A stretch of 64,000 bases of DNA from Oreohelix idahoensis (taxonomy: Eukaryota; Mollusca; Gastropoda; Stylommatophora; Oreohelicidae): assembly GCA_024509875.1 (NCBI GenBank), contig JAMPIV010019838.1:1-64000 (forward strand), read 5' to 3'. Below, one piece after another: positions 31,440 to 44,130 of this stretch. Made by a program: the position numbers and the translations under genes. Position 1 is the stretch's first letter, and each line of letters starts with the position of its first letter. The notes beneath the pieces were generated by a model, which was given only the letters and a program-made list of their open reading frames with translations, made no database searches and was not told where the DNA came from.

Positions 31440-33540
31440 GTCCCCTTTTCAAAGTGAAATGAATAGATATGCAAGAAATATATGAATATATGATTCAAAT
31501 TTATTACTAATAAATATTTGTCGTCTGTACCTGATGAAAGTGATACAGCATTGTGGATATAAATGTATATTATAAATATGTGGAACCCATGAAATACTGA
31601 TCAAGGATTAATTGTATGTCTTCGTAATAAATTTATACGAAACGAATAATACTCCACGTTTTGAGAATTAAATCGTTCGGTTGCTGTTGAACTTGAATGT
31701 TCCGTAATAGATCATGTTGAACCATTACCCCTACTCTCAAAGCGTTGGAAGGTTTTCAGTCTAAAGAAAAAGACCACCGTATCACAAATAACGGGAGCAT
31801 CCTTTCATTCTTTATTATCTGTTATCTTGGTGTGAAACAGAAGCCCACAGAAAGGGTTTTAAAAACAGTTTGATCGAGAGACGAAGACTGGTTAATTTAC
31901 GTTCATGATTGCCGTATGTAGTCCCAAGGGTTTATGAATGTTGCTTCTCTTGTTCTCCATGTTTCAGGGCTAAACAATAACACTGACTTGACATTTGAGT
32001 TAAAGATTCAGATTTTTGGTAATATGTGGGACAAGCAAGAGAGAGAAAAAGCCAAAATGCTTCTCACTAAATAGAAATTATCTGTCTGTCTGTCTGCCTG
32101 CGTAAGTGCCTTACATCAGCTCAATGCTAGATCGTACTACATATGTACAGACTGCTCTTACCTTACATTAATTACATAGATATTTTTGTAGTACTGCGCC
32201 CATAAATAACTATGTTTGTGAACTCTTAGCTAGTTTTTTTTTAAATTGTTTACCATTTAGTTATTTTATGTTTGAGAAATTATCTCTCCAAAATTCATTA
32301 GTCCTTCCTCCCCAGTCATTAATTCTGTCTTTCCCGCTTAATCTTTCTACCCTTTTTTTTTCTCTTGTATGTGTGCCCTTTTTCATTTTGTAAATGCGTT
32401 GCGGACATAGATTAGTATAAATAAATAATAATCAGATATGGCAAAAGCAGCGACAGATACCACCAGAGATAGCAGCGCAATGTGAGCCATCGAAACGCTA
32501 GCTCTGTCGTGTCTTTGGAAGCGTTTCAACTCTTGTGCTTACTGAAGGCGTCGATCAATGTTTCCAAAGTTTTAGCTGTGGCGGAACCCTTAACATAGTT
32601 TTTCAAAGCGCACGGAACCCATGTCTATAAAAATGTTTTGTAGACAAAGAAAAGTCTAGCACTATCTTTTTTGAAACATCACATGAAAATAAAAGTTCAC
32701 TTAAAACATCAACAACAACAACAAAATTCACATTCAGATGCAAGGATAGTTTCATTGTAATACACGGTATAGTTTCATCTTACTCGGATGTTGAATTTTT
32801 AGTCACGTTTTTTTCACAAACGTTCGATGTTCTTCCTCCACAACTGAAGACGATTTCTAATTTTTTACAGATTTCTCAAGCATTATAAAAACAATAACAT
32901 TCAAAAAAATGTTTAGCGTACTTATTATCTCTGTTGGCTCGTCAACCTGGAGAGCACAATGAGTTGTTTTTTTGTTTTTTTTTTCTCCAGGCAAGCCATC
33001 TTCCATACCGTGTAAGATGTAGGTAGTGAGATTTCATACTCTTATTGATAGTGATTATTAAAAAAAAAAAAAAAAAGATGAAATTTATTTCATTTTAAGC
33101 CGTTTTAACGATAATCATTTACGCTGTTATTTCGCAAGCAGCCATTACCTTGTTTTCCTTTTTATCCAGAATTCTCTAAAAAAAATAATCATTTGATTTA
33201 TTAACAAGTGTCTATGATTAGTTGTGAAGTGTCTTTATTAATTAGGCTGGGTTATGGCCACGGTTTTTAATTAATGTCATTTCCGCTGCAAACAGTACAC
33301 TGTCGAACAGAGCAGTTTTCAACTCCGGCTCTTGTAAAACAACGGCCTAAGTGCGTCGTTGTAAAGATAACTGATAATGATATATCTATCTTGTGTTCTT
33401 TGTTTTACTCGTACTTGGCCCTGATCATTTTGATTTATGTCCCCTGTCTTCTTTTTCGTCATCGTTATTTCTGTGTATTTCAGCATTTTAAATTGACTAC
33501 GTCCCAGTGAAAATACTGTTATATGAATATTCTTTTTGCA
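31440..33540. other. Decayed sequence, one weak exon-like segment
   Basis: No transposon protein recognised. At 31,968-32,074 an acceptor-like TTTCAG is followed by 34 open codons and TAG. At 32,570-32,650 GGCGGAACCCTTAACATAGTTTTTCAAAG resembles the body of a non-autonomous hAT repeat. Several T and A runs. Confidence 0.4.
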
Positions 33541-33544
33541 GAGC

Positions 33545-33680
33545 ATCCATGTGGCATAGTGGTTATGAGAGATTGCTTCTCGGGGCAAATGGAACGGGTT
33601 CGAAACCAGATCGAACCGGCCGCCCTCTCCCCCATTTGTAAGCTGAGACCTAGTATAGGCAATATCTGCATGGGACTACC
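33545..33680 (+). repeat. tRNA-derived SINE, copy 1
   Basis: An A-box-like TGGCATAGTGGTTA (33,552-33,565) and a B box GGTTCGAAACC (33,597-33,607) are spaced like a tRNA promoter. The tail includes AAGCTGAGACCTAGTA, shared in altered form with the copy at 43,868. It is not a foldable functional tRNA. Confidence 0.65.
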
Positions 33681-34775
33681 TTTACATTACACGCACAGAG
33701 TTGCAGTAACAGCGCTAACCATCGCGAACTCTACTCATTTTCAAATTAGCAACATCTCGCAATAAACACCAGTAGGGAAATCCCTCAGTTCACTACCGAA
33801 AATAATTCACCCTGAGTATTACTTTCAGTCACACAACATGTAAGTAGTTAGATTATGTCTAACAAAAACTGACTTGCTTTTAACTTGATCATCTTTCTTT
33901 ATATACGAGGTTTGCAGGTAGATTTCCACTTGGCGGCAAGGGGCTCGTTTTTCTATCTCCACTTCTAGCCAGTAACCATAGTTATCAACGGTCAAACAAA
34001 ACAGAGACACGTGAAAGCGTACAGAGATAGCTCCATTGTTAATAATCGCCGAACGAAAATTTACCGCGCTATTTCAGACTTTTAGTTATTTTGAAATTGG
34101 GCTAGTGGAACCCTAGATAGATATCTAGTCGATAGTCCATTTCTTCTCACAATCGAATCAGCATGTCTCCTGTAACAGCAGCAAAGGCTCCAATTATCCG
34201 CTCTCTCAGCTCCACCAGATCTCGAGGCAACGGTATGACAAAGACTGTCCTTGATGAAGCCCCACAAAAAGAAATCACATGGTGTCACGTGTGAGGACCT
34301 CGGGGGCCATCTCAGCAACATTGTATCGTCAGGACCACTGCGACCGATCCACCGTTGTGGGAGATGTTCATTAAGGTACCCTCTCACTGCTCCATGGTAG
34401 TGGGGTGGAGCTCCATCTTGTTGGAAAACGAAATCCCGTGAGTCCTCTTCAAGTTGGGGCATCATCCAGTTGTCAAGCATGTCCAGGTACGAGAGTCCAG
34501 TAATGGGTTTTTTCCGCAAAGAAAACTGTTCCATAAAGCTTCCTTCTGGATATGGCACCACAGACGTTTAACTTTGGAGAATCTCTCTTATGCCCAATTG
34601 ACTGCATTGAGGGTGTTCTGAACCCCCCCCCCCCCCCCCCCCCCCCCCCACCCCCCCGACCTCTGCCAGCTGATGTGGAAGGTCCCCCCCACCCACCCCA
34701 CCCCACACCCCCCCCCCCCCCCCCCACCCCTCAATCATTCTCAAGCCAATTTCCCCATGTTCTCGCTGAAGGCCC
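33671..34775 (-). pseudogene. Mariner (DUF4817-type) copy 1 with flank: duplicated, partly overwritten by C tracts
   Basis: 33,671-34,620 matches 35,502-36,370 including about 150 bp outside the transposase, except for a 70-bp segment (about 33,828-33,900) absent in the other copy. The transposase C-terminal half (34,082-34,561, minus) has FQQDGAPPHYH and the WPPRS block of mariner. It carries the same frameshift as copy 2, plus changes of its own (SHVTPCDFF for SPDMTPRDLF). From 34,622 on, the mariner sequence is replaced by C runs with surviving mariner words in order. Confidence 0.85.
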
Positions 34776-34858
34776 CCCACCACCCCCCCCCCCCCCACCC
34801 ACACCCACAAGCACACACCCACCCCCCACACCCCCCCCCCCCTACCGCCCCCCCCCCA
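34622..34858. repeat. C-rich tracts overwriting mariner copy 1
   Basis: Long C runs alternate with words such as GCTGATGTGGAAGGT and CATGTTCTCGCTGAAGGCC, which are present in the same order in mariner copy 2 (36,411-36,502). After 34,775 no mariner word remains. Poly-Pro and poly-Gly frames here are meaningless. Confidence 0.9.
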
Positions 34859-35501
34859 GCAAGCCCTAAGGAACCCAAAAATACTAATTTAAAGGAGCTA
34901 CGTGGCTGCGTTCAAAATATGCAATTTCTTCTACCTCCTGTTTCGAAGATGTGCTGTCTGGGTACTGTTATGTGTTCAAAACGGAAACCCATCTAATGTT
35001 TCTTTCTATAAGAGTTTTATGATTTATAAACCAACTTCTGGGAAAGGTAGTGTATTTTATCACTGTCCGTCTGAAAAAGTTAGTTGCTTGTAGACTTACC
35101 CCCCCCACCCCACATTTGGTATACCCCCCCCCCCGTGTTGCATGCGTTCCTGATTTTCAGCCCTCCCCTCTCTCTATCCTTTTGTCCATCTGTTCGTTCG
35201 TTTTGGTAACGTAATATAATTAATGTTAGGATTAATTTAGGTCATTAAGCAGTACGTCTCAATGTTTTTCTTAGAAATGCAGCACACGTTTCATTGAAGA
35301 AGGCGGGTAATAATACAGTAAGCTTTTATATCAACGTGAAAGCGTTACAATTTGCAGACGAAGCAGAAACAAGGGGAATTTCGAGTACATTCTCTGTGAC
35401 AGCACTGTTATTTTACCATTGCTCTTCTCTTTATTAATTTTATTTGTTAGGCTTCATATTTACCTAATAATTTATATATGTGGATTAGAATATTTCATGA
35501 C
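34859..35501. other. Spacer between the two mariner copies
   Basis: Unique sequence without coding signals. Contains two small C runs at 35,100 and 35,126 like those in the neighbouring tract. Confidence 0.5.
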
Positions 35502-37044
35502 AGGGACTACCTTTACATTACACGCACAGAGTTGCAGTAACAGCGCTAACCATCGCGAACTCTACTCATTTTCAAATTAGCAACATCTCGCAATAAACAC
35601 CAGTAGGGAAATCCCTCAGTTCACTACCGAAAATAATTCACCCTGAGTATTACTTTATATACGAGGTTTGCAGGTAGATTTCCACTTGGCGGCAAGGGGC
35701 TCGTTTTTCTATCTCCACTTCTAGCCAGTAACCATAGTTATCAACGGTCAAACAAAACAGAGACACGTGAAAGCGTACAGAGATAGCTCCATTGTTAATA
35801 ATCGCCGAACGAAAATTTACCGCGCTATTTCAGACTTTTAGTTATTTTGAAATTGGGCTAGTGGAACCCTAGATAGATATCTAGTCGATAGTCCATTTCT
35901 TCCCACAATCGAATCAGCATGTCTCCTGTAACAGCAGCAAAGGCTCCAATGATCCGCTCTCTCAGCTCCACCAGATCTCGAGGCAACGGTATGACAAAGA
36001 CTGTCCTTGATGAAGCCCCACAAAAATAAATCACGTGGTGTCATGTCTGGGGACCTCGGGGGCCATCTCAGCAACACTGCATCGTCAGGACCACTGCGAC
36101 CGATCCACCGTTGTGGGAGATGTTCATTGAGGTACCCTCTCACTGCTCCATGGTAGTGGGGTGGAGCTCCATCTTGTTGGAAAACGAAATCCCGTGAGTC
36201 CTCTTCAAGTTGGGGCATCATCCAGTTGTCAAGCATGTCCAGGTACGAGAGTCCAGTAATGGGTTTTTTCCGCAAAGAAAACTGTTCCATAAAGCTTCCT
36301 TCTGGATATGGCACCACAGACGTTTAACTTTGGAGAATCTCTCTTATGCCCAATGACTGCATGAGGGTGTTCTGAACCCCAGATCCGTACGTTGTGTCTG
36401 TTGACTCTGCCGCTGATGTGGAAGGTCGCCTCATCACTGAACACGAGCCTCTCCCCGAAATCATCATTCTCAAGCAATTTCTGCATGTTCTCGCTGAAGG
36501 CCGTGCGAAGTGCTTTGTCTGGTTCAGTGAGTTCCTGCTCAAGTTGCTTGTAAGCCTTCATTCTCAAACGCTTATGAAGCACTTTCCATACCGTACTGCG
36601 GGGCATTTCCAACTCACGACTCGCCCTTCGAACCGACTTCATGGGGCTGTGCTGGAAGGCTTGCCGAACTCTATCCACTGCCTCCTCCGAACATGACGGG
36701 CGACCGGTGCTTTTGCCTTTGCACAGGCAACCTTCCTCCAGGAATTTCGTATACCAACGCTTAATGGAATTCTTATCAGGTGGATCAACCCCAAACTGTC
36801 GCCGAAAATTGCGTTGAACTGCGATAACAGACGCCGTTTTCGCATATTCTAACACACAAAACGCCTTCTGTTGTTTGGTCGGCGCCATTTTGCAAAAACA
36901 GTGCGCATGCGCACGGCAGGTATTTCAAGTGAAACTTTCGCAGTTGAGTTGCAACCGGTAATTGTTACATGTCTCTCCACACACTGGTCAAGTAGGTGAA
37001 AAAAAAGAAAAGAAATAGGTACATTCTTTTATGGACACCCTGTA
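35502..37044 (-). mobile_element. Mariner (DUF4817-type) copy 2, nearly full length
   Basis: The right end at 37,042 reads CAGGGTGTCCATAAAAGAATG on the minus strand and is followed by TA, a typical mariner end. The left end lacks the matching inverted repeat: the duplicated flank joins the element tail directly near 35,655. It contains the transposase pseudogene at 35,838-36,888. Confidence 0.85.
35838..36888 (-). pseudogene. Mariner transposase (frameshifted)
   Basis: ATG at 36,888 (minus). N-terminal helix-turn-helix (KQQKAFCVLEYAKTASVIAVQ, NSIKRWYTKFLEEGCLCKG, GRPS) of the DUF4817 type. The catalytic domain follows: LVFSDEATFH (first Asp), then, after a one-base frame change in an AAAAAACCC run near 36,265, FQQDGAPPHYH (second Asp) and SPDMTPRDLFLWG (third). 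About 46 residues separate the second Asp from the TPRD Asp, or 41 from the SPD Asp; mariner itself has 34. Usual length is about 350 residues and nearly all are present. The only clear lesion is the frameshift, which is also present in copy 1. Confidence 0.88.
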
Positions 37045-37884
37045 TATGTCTGTCTATCTTCTTGCATGTTTGCCTGCCTGTCATCTCTATGTGTCTTTAT
37101 TTTTTAAAAATCGACCTGGCTATCTTCTCTCAGCCTGTTCATCCACAACTCTCAGCACATGAACCTTCTTGTTTGTATGTCTGGCTGTCCATCCAGCCTT
37201 GTTGTTAACCTTTCATTTGTCTATCTGTCTGGTACGAAAGCAATAATAACGATTAAACTGACACCAGTCGCAGTTCTGTATCTGTTTTTTGTTATTTTTT
37301 CCACATTAGCCTCTTTGGCACAAATATTAAATCGTGTTTGGGAAGGGGAGGGAGAAACAGAAGAGCATTTGTCTTGTAAATAGCTGCGACCTTGATTTAA
37401 ATTCTGTCACTAGAGAGACAGGCGTCAGCACCACGACGTATGTTTTTTTGTGCGCTGTCAGCAGCTGAGCTAGTTTGGTTTTGAGATCAAACCAGATGAT
37501 AATCCCTTTTTTTTAAACTACTTTTATTTAACTTCACATACGTTTTATATATTTGTCGCGCTTCATATCTTTTACAATAAAAATGTTGGTGCCTTCACAC
37601 GTATATGCAGTAATGTTATCACTAATTTGTTAATTGGTAATAGCAATTATTATAAACCACTTGCCCCGAACTTTGTCGCGTGATGTGACGGTATTGTCTC
37701 CCATGCTCTGCCGTAGGTATCCAATAATGCCTAAACTTAGAGTTTAGAGATCAGGGTCTTCAAAGGTAACCTTTGCTCAAGATTATACTTGGCAGAGATA
37801 TAAATAGTAGAATGGTGCTTCTATTTAGGGGACCCTCACAAGATTTTATAGAAATGCAAGCAGAACACACATGTTGACAACATT

Positions 37885-38085
37885 ACAAGGCAGTCTATGT
37901 TCTGGAGTCTCCAGAGTACGAGAGGTAGACGGAGGCAGAAAAACACACGGAGCAGACAACTATCAATTCTCAAATGTTTGACAGGCATATTGAAGACGTG
38001 GAAAGACCTTCAAAGCGCATGTCACGGGACCGGAAGACGTGGTATGAGTTTGTTAAAGGCCTGTGCTCCTTGGGGAGTTGAAAGG
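37885..38085 (+). pseudogene. Decayed LINE protein end
   Basis: FWSLQSTRGRRRQKNTRSRQL followed by a TWKDLQ- and GRRGMS-like stretch resembles the basic C-terminal tail of RTE-type LINE proteins (RGRQKKTF, W..L). Short, and adjacent to the satellite. Confidence 0.4.
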
Positions 38086-38104
38086 TAATGAATGAAATAA
38101 GTAG

Positions 38105-38168
38105 GTTATTGGTTTGAAAGTCTGATGTCTTGTTTTTGTATGTCACACAGTCCGTACAACCTTGTCTC

Positions 38169-38234
<66 letters not shown>

Positions 38235-38330
38235 TTGTCCAACGTAATGTTTGTGAGTGAAATAAGTATTGGTTTGAAAGTCTGATGTCTTGTTTTTGTA
38301 TGTCACACAGTCCGTACAACCTTGTCTCAA

Positions 38331-38386
<56 letters not shown>

Positions 38387-38480
38387 GTCCAACGTAATGT
38401 TTGTGAGAGTGAAATAAGTATTGGTTTGAAAGTCTGATGTCTTGTTTTTGTATGTCACACAGTCCGTACAACCTTGTCTC

Positions 38481-38540
<60 letters not shown>

Positions 38541-38634
38541 GTCCAACGTAATGTTTGTGAGAGTGAAATAAGTATTGGTTTGAAAGTCTGATGTCTTGTT
38601 TTTGTATGTCACACAGTCCGTACAACCTTGTCTC

Positions 38635-38691
<57 letters not shown>

Positions 38692-38788
38692 ATTGTCCAA
38701 CGTAATGTTTGTGAGAGTGAAATAAGTATTGGTTTGAAAGTCTGATGTCTTGTTTTTGTATGTCACACAGTCCGTACAACCTTGTCTC

Positions 38789-38844
<56 letters not shown>

Positions 38845-38938
38845 GTCCAACGTAATGTTTGTGAGAGTGAAATAAGTATTGGTTTGAAAGTCTGATGTCT
38901 TGTTTTTGTATGTCACACAGTCCGTACAACCTTGTCTC

Positions 38939-38982
<44 letters not shown>

Positions 38983-39076
38983 GTCCAACGTAATGTTTGT
39001 GAGAGTGAAATAAGTATTGTTTTGAAAGTCTGATGTCTTGTTTTTGTATGTCACACAGTCCGTACAACCTTGTCTC

Positions 39077-39134
<58 letters not shown>

Positions 39135-39165
39135 GTCCAACGTAATGTTTGTGAGAGTGAAATAA
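38105..39165 (+). repeat. Satellite: seven units of 139-160 bp, each with an internal (CT)n
   Basis: Units start at about 38,105, 38,265, 38,417, 38,571, 38,725, 38,875 and 39,014. Each has a conserved part (GGTTTGAAAGTCTGATGTC, TTTTTGTATGTCACACAG, TCCGTACAACCTTGTCTC), a CT run of 40-60 bp, and CATTGTCCAACGTAATGTTTGTGAGAGT. The non-CT part is almost identical between units; the CT run varies in length. The array stops at about 39,165. Confidence 0.95.
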
Positions 39166-39977
39166 CACAGCATAATACACGAGAGAAGGGAAGGTCACAT
39201 TGCCTTGCACGCCCAGTTCTCAGCCATTTGTCACATAAAGTTGTTCGTTTGTTCTTTCTCTGTTTGTTTTTGCGACACCTTAAACCTGACGTGTTCCCCA
39301 AATGGTATATGTTCTTTCGCTTTCTCTCACTGTCTGTTTTTCTACTTCTAATCCCCTTACCCCCACGGCCCCCATATTTAATCTTTCAGGAACCTTTTGA
39401 TTCCTAGTGTGCCGCTTATATCGATCTTTCTGGTGTGAACGGCTGAGCCTGTGCGCCAGCTCTCTTTCTACACTTGCTCGTCATGACTGTATTGTCCAAT
39501 GTTCCATCATCTCCTACCGCTGCGTGTGTGTGTGTGGGTGGATGTGTGTGTGTGGGTGGATGGGTGTGTGTGTTGTTTTTTTCTCTCCTTAGCTCGCTGT
39601 GCGATATCTTTCAGCTGGCAGAACATAGTGTTTCCTGTTTCCTGGAGAGTCTGTGTTATTCCTCTAGCACACTTTCGCTTGTTTGTAAATGATATGGCGC
39701 CGAACGATAGTTCCTGAAAATCACGGACGAATATTCTAAACTGTAATATTGTAAACAGTTCTCACTTAAACACCCACATCCTTTCCTTCTAGTCACTCAA
39801 TGTTCTGTGAGTTCTTCTTCTTCATTGTACACTTTCAGACATCAACTTGAATATGTTTAAAGCAGGGCTGTGGAGTCGGTCATTTTTTAGTGAAGTCGGA
39901 GTCGGTAAAAATGTCCCGACTCCGACTCCAAATTTTACGAGACTTAATTCAAAGCAGATCCATGTTTGATCCATGCA

Positions 39978-40257
<280 letters not shown>

Positions 40258-40639
40258 AAGAGAGAAAGGGGGCGCTTAAAAAATTTGAAATAACATTTTA
40301 AAGAAGTAAAACTCCTAAAACCACTCTCATGTTAAAGTACATAAATTTTTACATAATGTAGGAAAATTTCCGTTGCTTCTGATCATAAATAAAGTTTTTA
40401 TCACAAAAGAAGATTTGTTGGCACAGTTAGATAAAGCACACAAGAAATGAAAATAAATTATGTACAATGTCAATTTTCTCGTCATTGTTAAAATGAAACT
40501 ATTTTGCCTCATGGTGTTTGGCAAAGCAGTCATTTGTGTGCAGGTGTGGATGATTTGTTATTTTGTATTACTGTATGAATGATTGAATAGTTTAAAATGT
40601 AGTCTACGAAAGCCACGTATTCATTTATTCACACACATA

Positions 40640-42400
40640 CTGTGGTGGATTTGGTGTTATAGATGTTATCCTTCAATATTTCTAGTGTACTGAATGAGGT
40701 CAGCTGTGAAGGTCCCTGATTATAACAAATTTTGGGTTGAGTTATCAGAGTACCTTTCTATGACCTCAATCAGACCTATTTTTGACTAGTATGTATGATA
40801 GCTACGTATAATGTCTAGGGTTATGACAGTGTGTAATGTAAGGTAAAAAAAATTAGTACAAACACATTTAAATTGTAACACACATATATATAGGACTGAG
40901 TCAATACCACAACCACAAACAAACTAACACTCTATTATATATCTTATAGAAGTCTGTGGCTGAATATTATGTAATAGGCTATATTACAATGTATTTTGCC
41001 CTGATTCAGAATTTTCTGAGTCAGGACCAACAACAAAATGAATTTTATGGTTTTATTTACATAAAGATTAATAACACAATGGATCTTCTGTCCATACAAA
41101 GGATTATTATAATCTAATTATATTTATGTATTTCTCTAAACTAAGTAACACTGGTAACTAATGGTGGGGTGGGGTGTTGTCATCATCCCCTCTCTTTATA
41201 TTAGTCTCTTGTAGAATATTTATTGTATAATCAAATATTTTATGTTCTTTTTAATAAAGTCAGTGGAAGAACTCTTTAGTGCCGACACAAGGCACTTATC
41301 TTGATGTAGATAGAAGTTATGATGCTGACAATCTCCTTTTGTTCACTCGAATGACCAGACAGGCACAGTCCCTGGTGTAGTATAGTATAGTAGACCCTTT
41401 GGTCCAGCAAAATTTCACTTTCTTTCTCTCCAGTAAATTCACCAGGGTTCTGGTACTAACGTAGCACCAGAACAAAAAACCCCGAAACAAGGTTATGATT
41501 CTTTATAACATATCTACAATATTATTCCACAAGCAATACATGGCATAATTCAGTAAAAGAAAAGGGTCAGATTTCTCTGACCACCTCATTTCAACCATTT
41601 TCATCTGAGATAACAACTCATACCAGTGCTCCTATTCTTTTCCCTAATGGCTACAACGCCTCTGACACTGCAACAATGATTCTCTCCCATAGAATAATGT
41701 GGGTTAGCCTTCCCACTGGTAACTGTGTAAATCATTTTAAGTTATACAACTCATGTCAATTTTACTGCTTGTGTGCAACACCACAGGCCCTGCATAAGTC
41801 TGCTGGGGACCTCTGTACTTAGTCGTAAAGCCTTCCCAATCAAGCAGTATCACATACACCAAATTTTGTTGTAATAACAAGATTAATAAATTCGTTCTTA
41901 CCACAATTCAAAGAATTATCACAAACATACGTTGACTGGCATTAGCATTAATAGGTAAGTTTAGCTTTGCCCCGGTCCAGACTGCGAAGGTTTATTATTT
42001 CACTCTTAGCACTGCTGTTCTCAACGCAGATTGCTTCCGAACACTTCTGTATCAACTGGCGACAAGCCTTTGAAAGCTTTTGCCAATATTACTAGACTGG
42101 CCCAATCAGCGAGGGTCTAGCTTTTCAATTCAAATTTAAAAAAACAAAACTCCAAACCTCTAGGAGTGAGTCTTCAGAATATATTTAGTTTTTTTTTGCC
42201 TAACCAATACCCTCCTTCCTATACTCTTCTACCAGCCAATCGGATTTGAATCAATCCAATGCCTCTTTTTTAAACTTGCGTCCCCAACTAACGTTATGGA
42301 TAAATTAGCAAAAACATCAGTCTGTCCGTCCTAGCGTTCGTAGACATATAGTATTATTTCAATATCTTGGCTAATAATTAGACTACCATGTGTATTAAAC
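40640..42400 (-). repeat. LTR-like segment related to the LTR of element A
   Basis: Shares scattered blocks in the same order with 17,082-18,900: TGTRGTGGNTTTG at the edge, ATGAGGTCAGCTGTGAAGG, CTACGACCTCA versus CTATGACCTCA, GGGTCAGATYTCTCTGACCA, CCAATCRG, AAACTTGCGTC, and the GTCTGTCCGTC region. No primer site or gag follows it, so it is probably a solo or truncated LTR of a sister family. The outer boundary near 42,400 is approximate. Confidence 0.6.
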
Positions 42401-42429
42401 CATATTATTGCTCAGGAGACACTAAGCTA

Positions 42430-42549
<120 letters not shown>

Positions 42550-42835
42550 TTTTATGGCTATATTATTTGTCGTTTAGATTTTCAGTTTTGTCACTGTTAA
42601 TCGTCAATTACAACTTTTCCATAAGTCGGCCATCTTTTCCCCTCCTTTTCTATCATTTTTTCCATTCAAATAAACCAACTTGTTTGGGGTTACGTCAGAA
42701 ATACACTACGCGGCGAGAATTGAAAACTGTCTGTGTGTTTATATATTCTGGCGTTGTCCCACAGCGTGCAGATATGTATGGAACGGCGTGTTGAGCGAAG
42801 AGGGGTGTTTGCAAGGCGGCGTTAATCTTGCGTTA

Positions 42836-42980
42836 ATTCTTGCCGCAGTTTTGTGCCGCAGATCAGGAACAATGTTAATTATAAGTCTTGCCGCAGTTTC
42901 GTGCAGCAGATCGGGCAAAATGTTAAAAGGTTAATTATAAGCCTTGCCGCAGTTTCGTGCAGCAGATCGGGCAAAATGTT
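42836..42980 (+). repeat. Short tandem repeat, three units
   Basis: CTTGCCGCAGTTTCGTGCAGCAGATCGGGCAAAATGTTA-type units at about 42,838, 42,886 and 42,942. The last two are nearly identical; the first is diverged and shorter. Confidence 0.85.
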
Positions 42981-43324
42981 AGTTTCAATGACTAAACTAG
43001 GAAAGCGTGTTAGATTTTACGGCGGGATCATTTTATAAGCATTTCCTCTGCACAAAAGGCAGCGCTCTACTGGTGTAGAGACGACGTTCGGCGAACCCAT
43101 ACGGGCGGGTTTATTTATTATCATAGGATTAAAATCTTACTGAATTTAGCGATTATCTCACAGATTTCGCTACACATACTATACTATATACATATAACTC
43201 CATATAAGTGCTTTAATTTTATGCCATATCACTAGTTTTAAAAAATGGTGTAGGAGTCGGTCGGACTTCTAAAATTATCGGAGTCGGAAAATGTTTTGTC
43301 CGACTCCACAACCTTGGTTTACGG

Positions 43325-43545
43325 CAATCATGGGTCAACCTAAGGTTGTTGGTTTCTCCTTTGAGTATGTCTAGGAATGGTACGGTATTCAAGACGGCTA
43401 TACGGGCTTTTCTGTGCCTCATATGTTGGGCATTATTGCAGCAGATGTTCTGCGCTCATTTTATCAATGCCACATTTACACTCATCAGTAATTCCTATCT
43501 CTTTATATTTCAGTCCGTTATGGATTGGCAGTTAAAGAAATAGAT
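43325..43545 (-). pseudogene. LINE RT C-terminal zinc region (decayed)
   Basis: The minus strand reads ECKCGIDKMSAEHLLQ, a stop, then CPTYEAQ, the C-x-C...H...C pattern at the end of many LINE proteins. The related tail at 39,813-39,862 lies on the far side of the hAT element, so hAT seems to have split one LINE copy. Confidence 0.55.
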
Positions 43546-43867
43546 GCGTTATTTTAGAGACATTGTGAAATGTTTATCCTGCCATTCTCAGTTCAGTAAA
43601 TTAGGTTTTGTATATAGCTTTTACGTTTCTGTTTCTTCCGCCGCTTTTAGTAAATGACCCGTCTGATATTTTAATTCACCGTCCTTACCATGTCCAGCAC
43701 ACCTTTTCACATTAATTTCGCATTGAAGCAAACTTTTGGCCAAACTGCATGCTGTTTGCATTACAACAAAGTCAGATATTGTAATCGCTCAAAAATTGTC
43801 CAATGAACGCTGTGAAATACCGTAACAGATTACGAGACTGAATGCTATATGGTCAACCAAGTGCTGA

Positions 43868-44130
43868 CTCGAGCGTCCGATTGGCTAAGAGGTTAGAGCG
43901 CTGCTGTCGGCGGCAAAGTAACCGGATACCGGGATCGAAACTGGGTAGCGTCACGCCTCAGTATACCGAGCTGTAAATGAGTACATAGCTCTGAGTTAGG
44001 GAAGGCAGTGGCAGCGAGGAAATGGACTGCTAATCCTACCCCGTAAAGCTGGACCTAGTACATTGAAGCATCTAACACTTCACTCCCTAAGGGTAATACC
44101 TGCCATGGAACTACATTCAAGCGCTAATTC
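43868..44130 (+). repeat. tRNA-derived SINE, copy 2
   Basis: A box TGGCTAAGAGGTTAGAGCG (43,882-43,900) and B-box-like GGATCGAAACT (43,932-43,942), followed by a non-tRNA body with GTAAAGCTGGACCTAGTACATTG, which parallels GTAAGCTGAGACCTAGTA in copy 1. Confidence 0.7.

Noticed and set aside
38106..39301. Minus-strand frames with alternating Arg-Glu tracts (up to 180 codons)
   Set aside because: They are the CT satellite read backwards. The body has no stops in one frame, and unit lengths vary by amounts that are not multiples of three in places.
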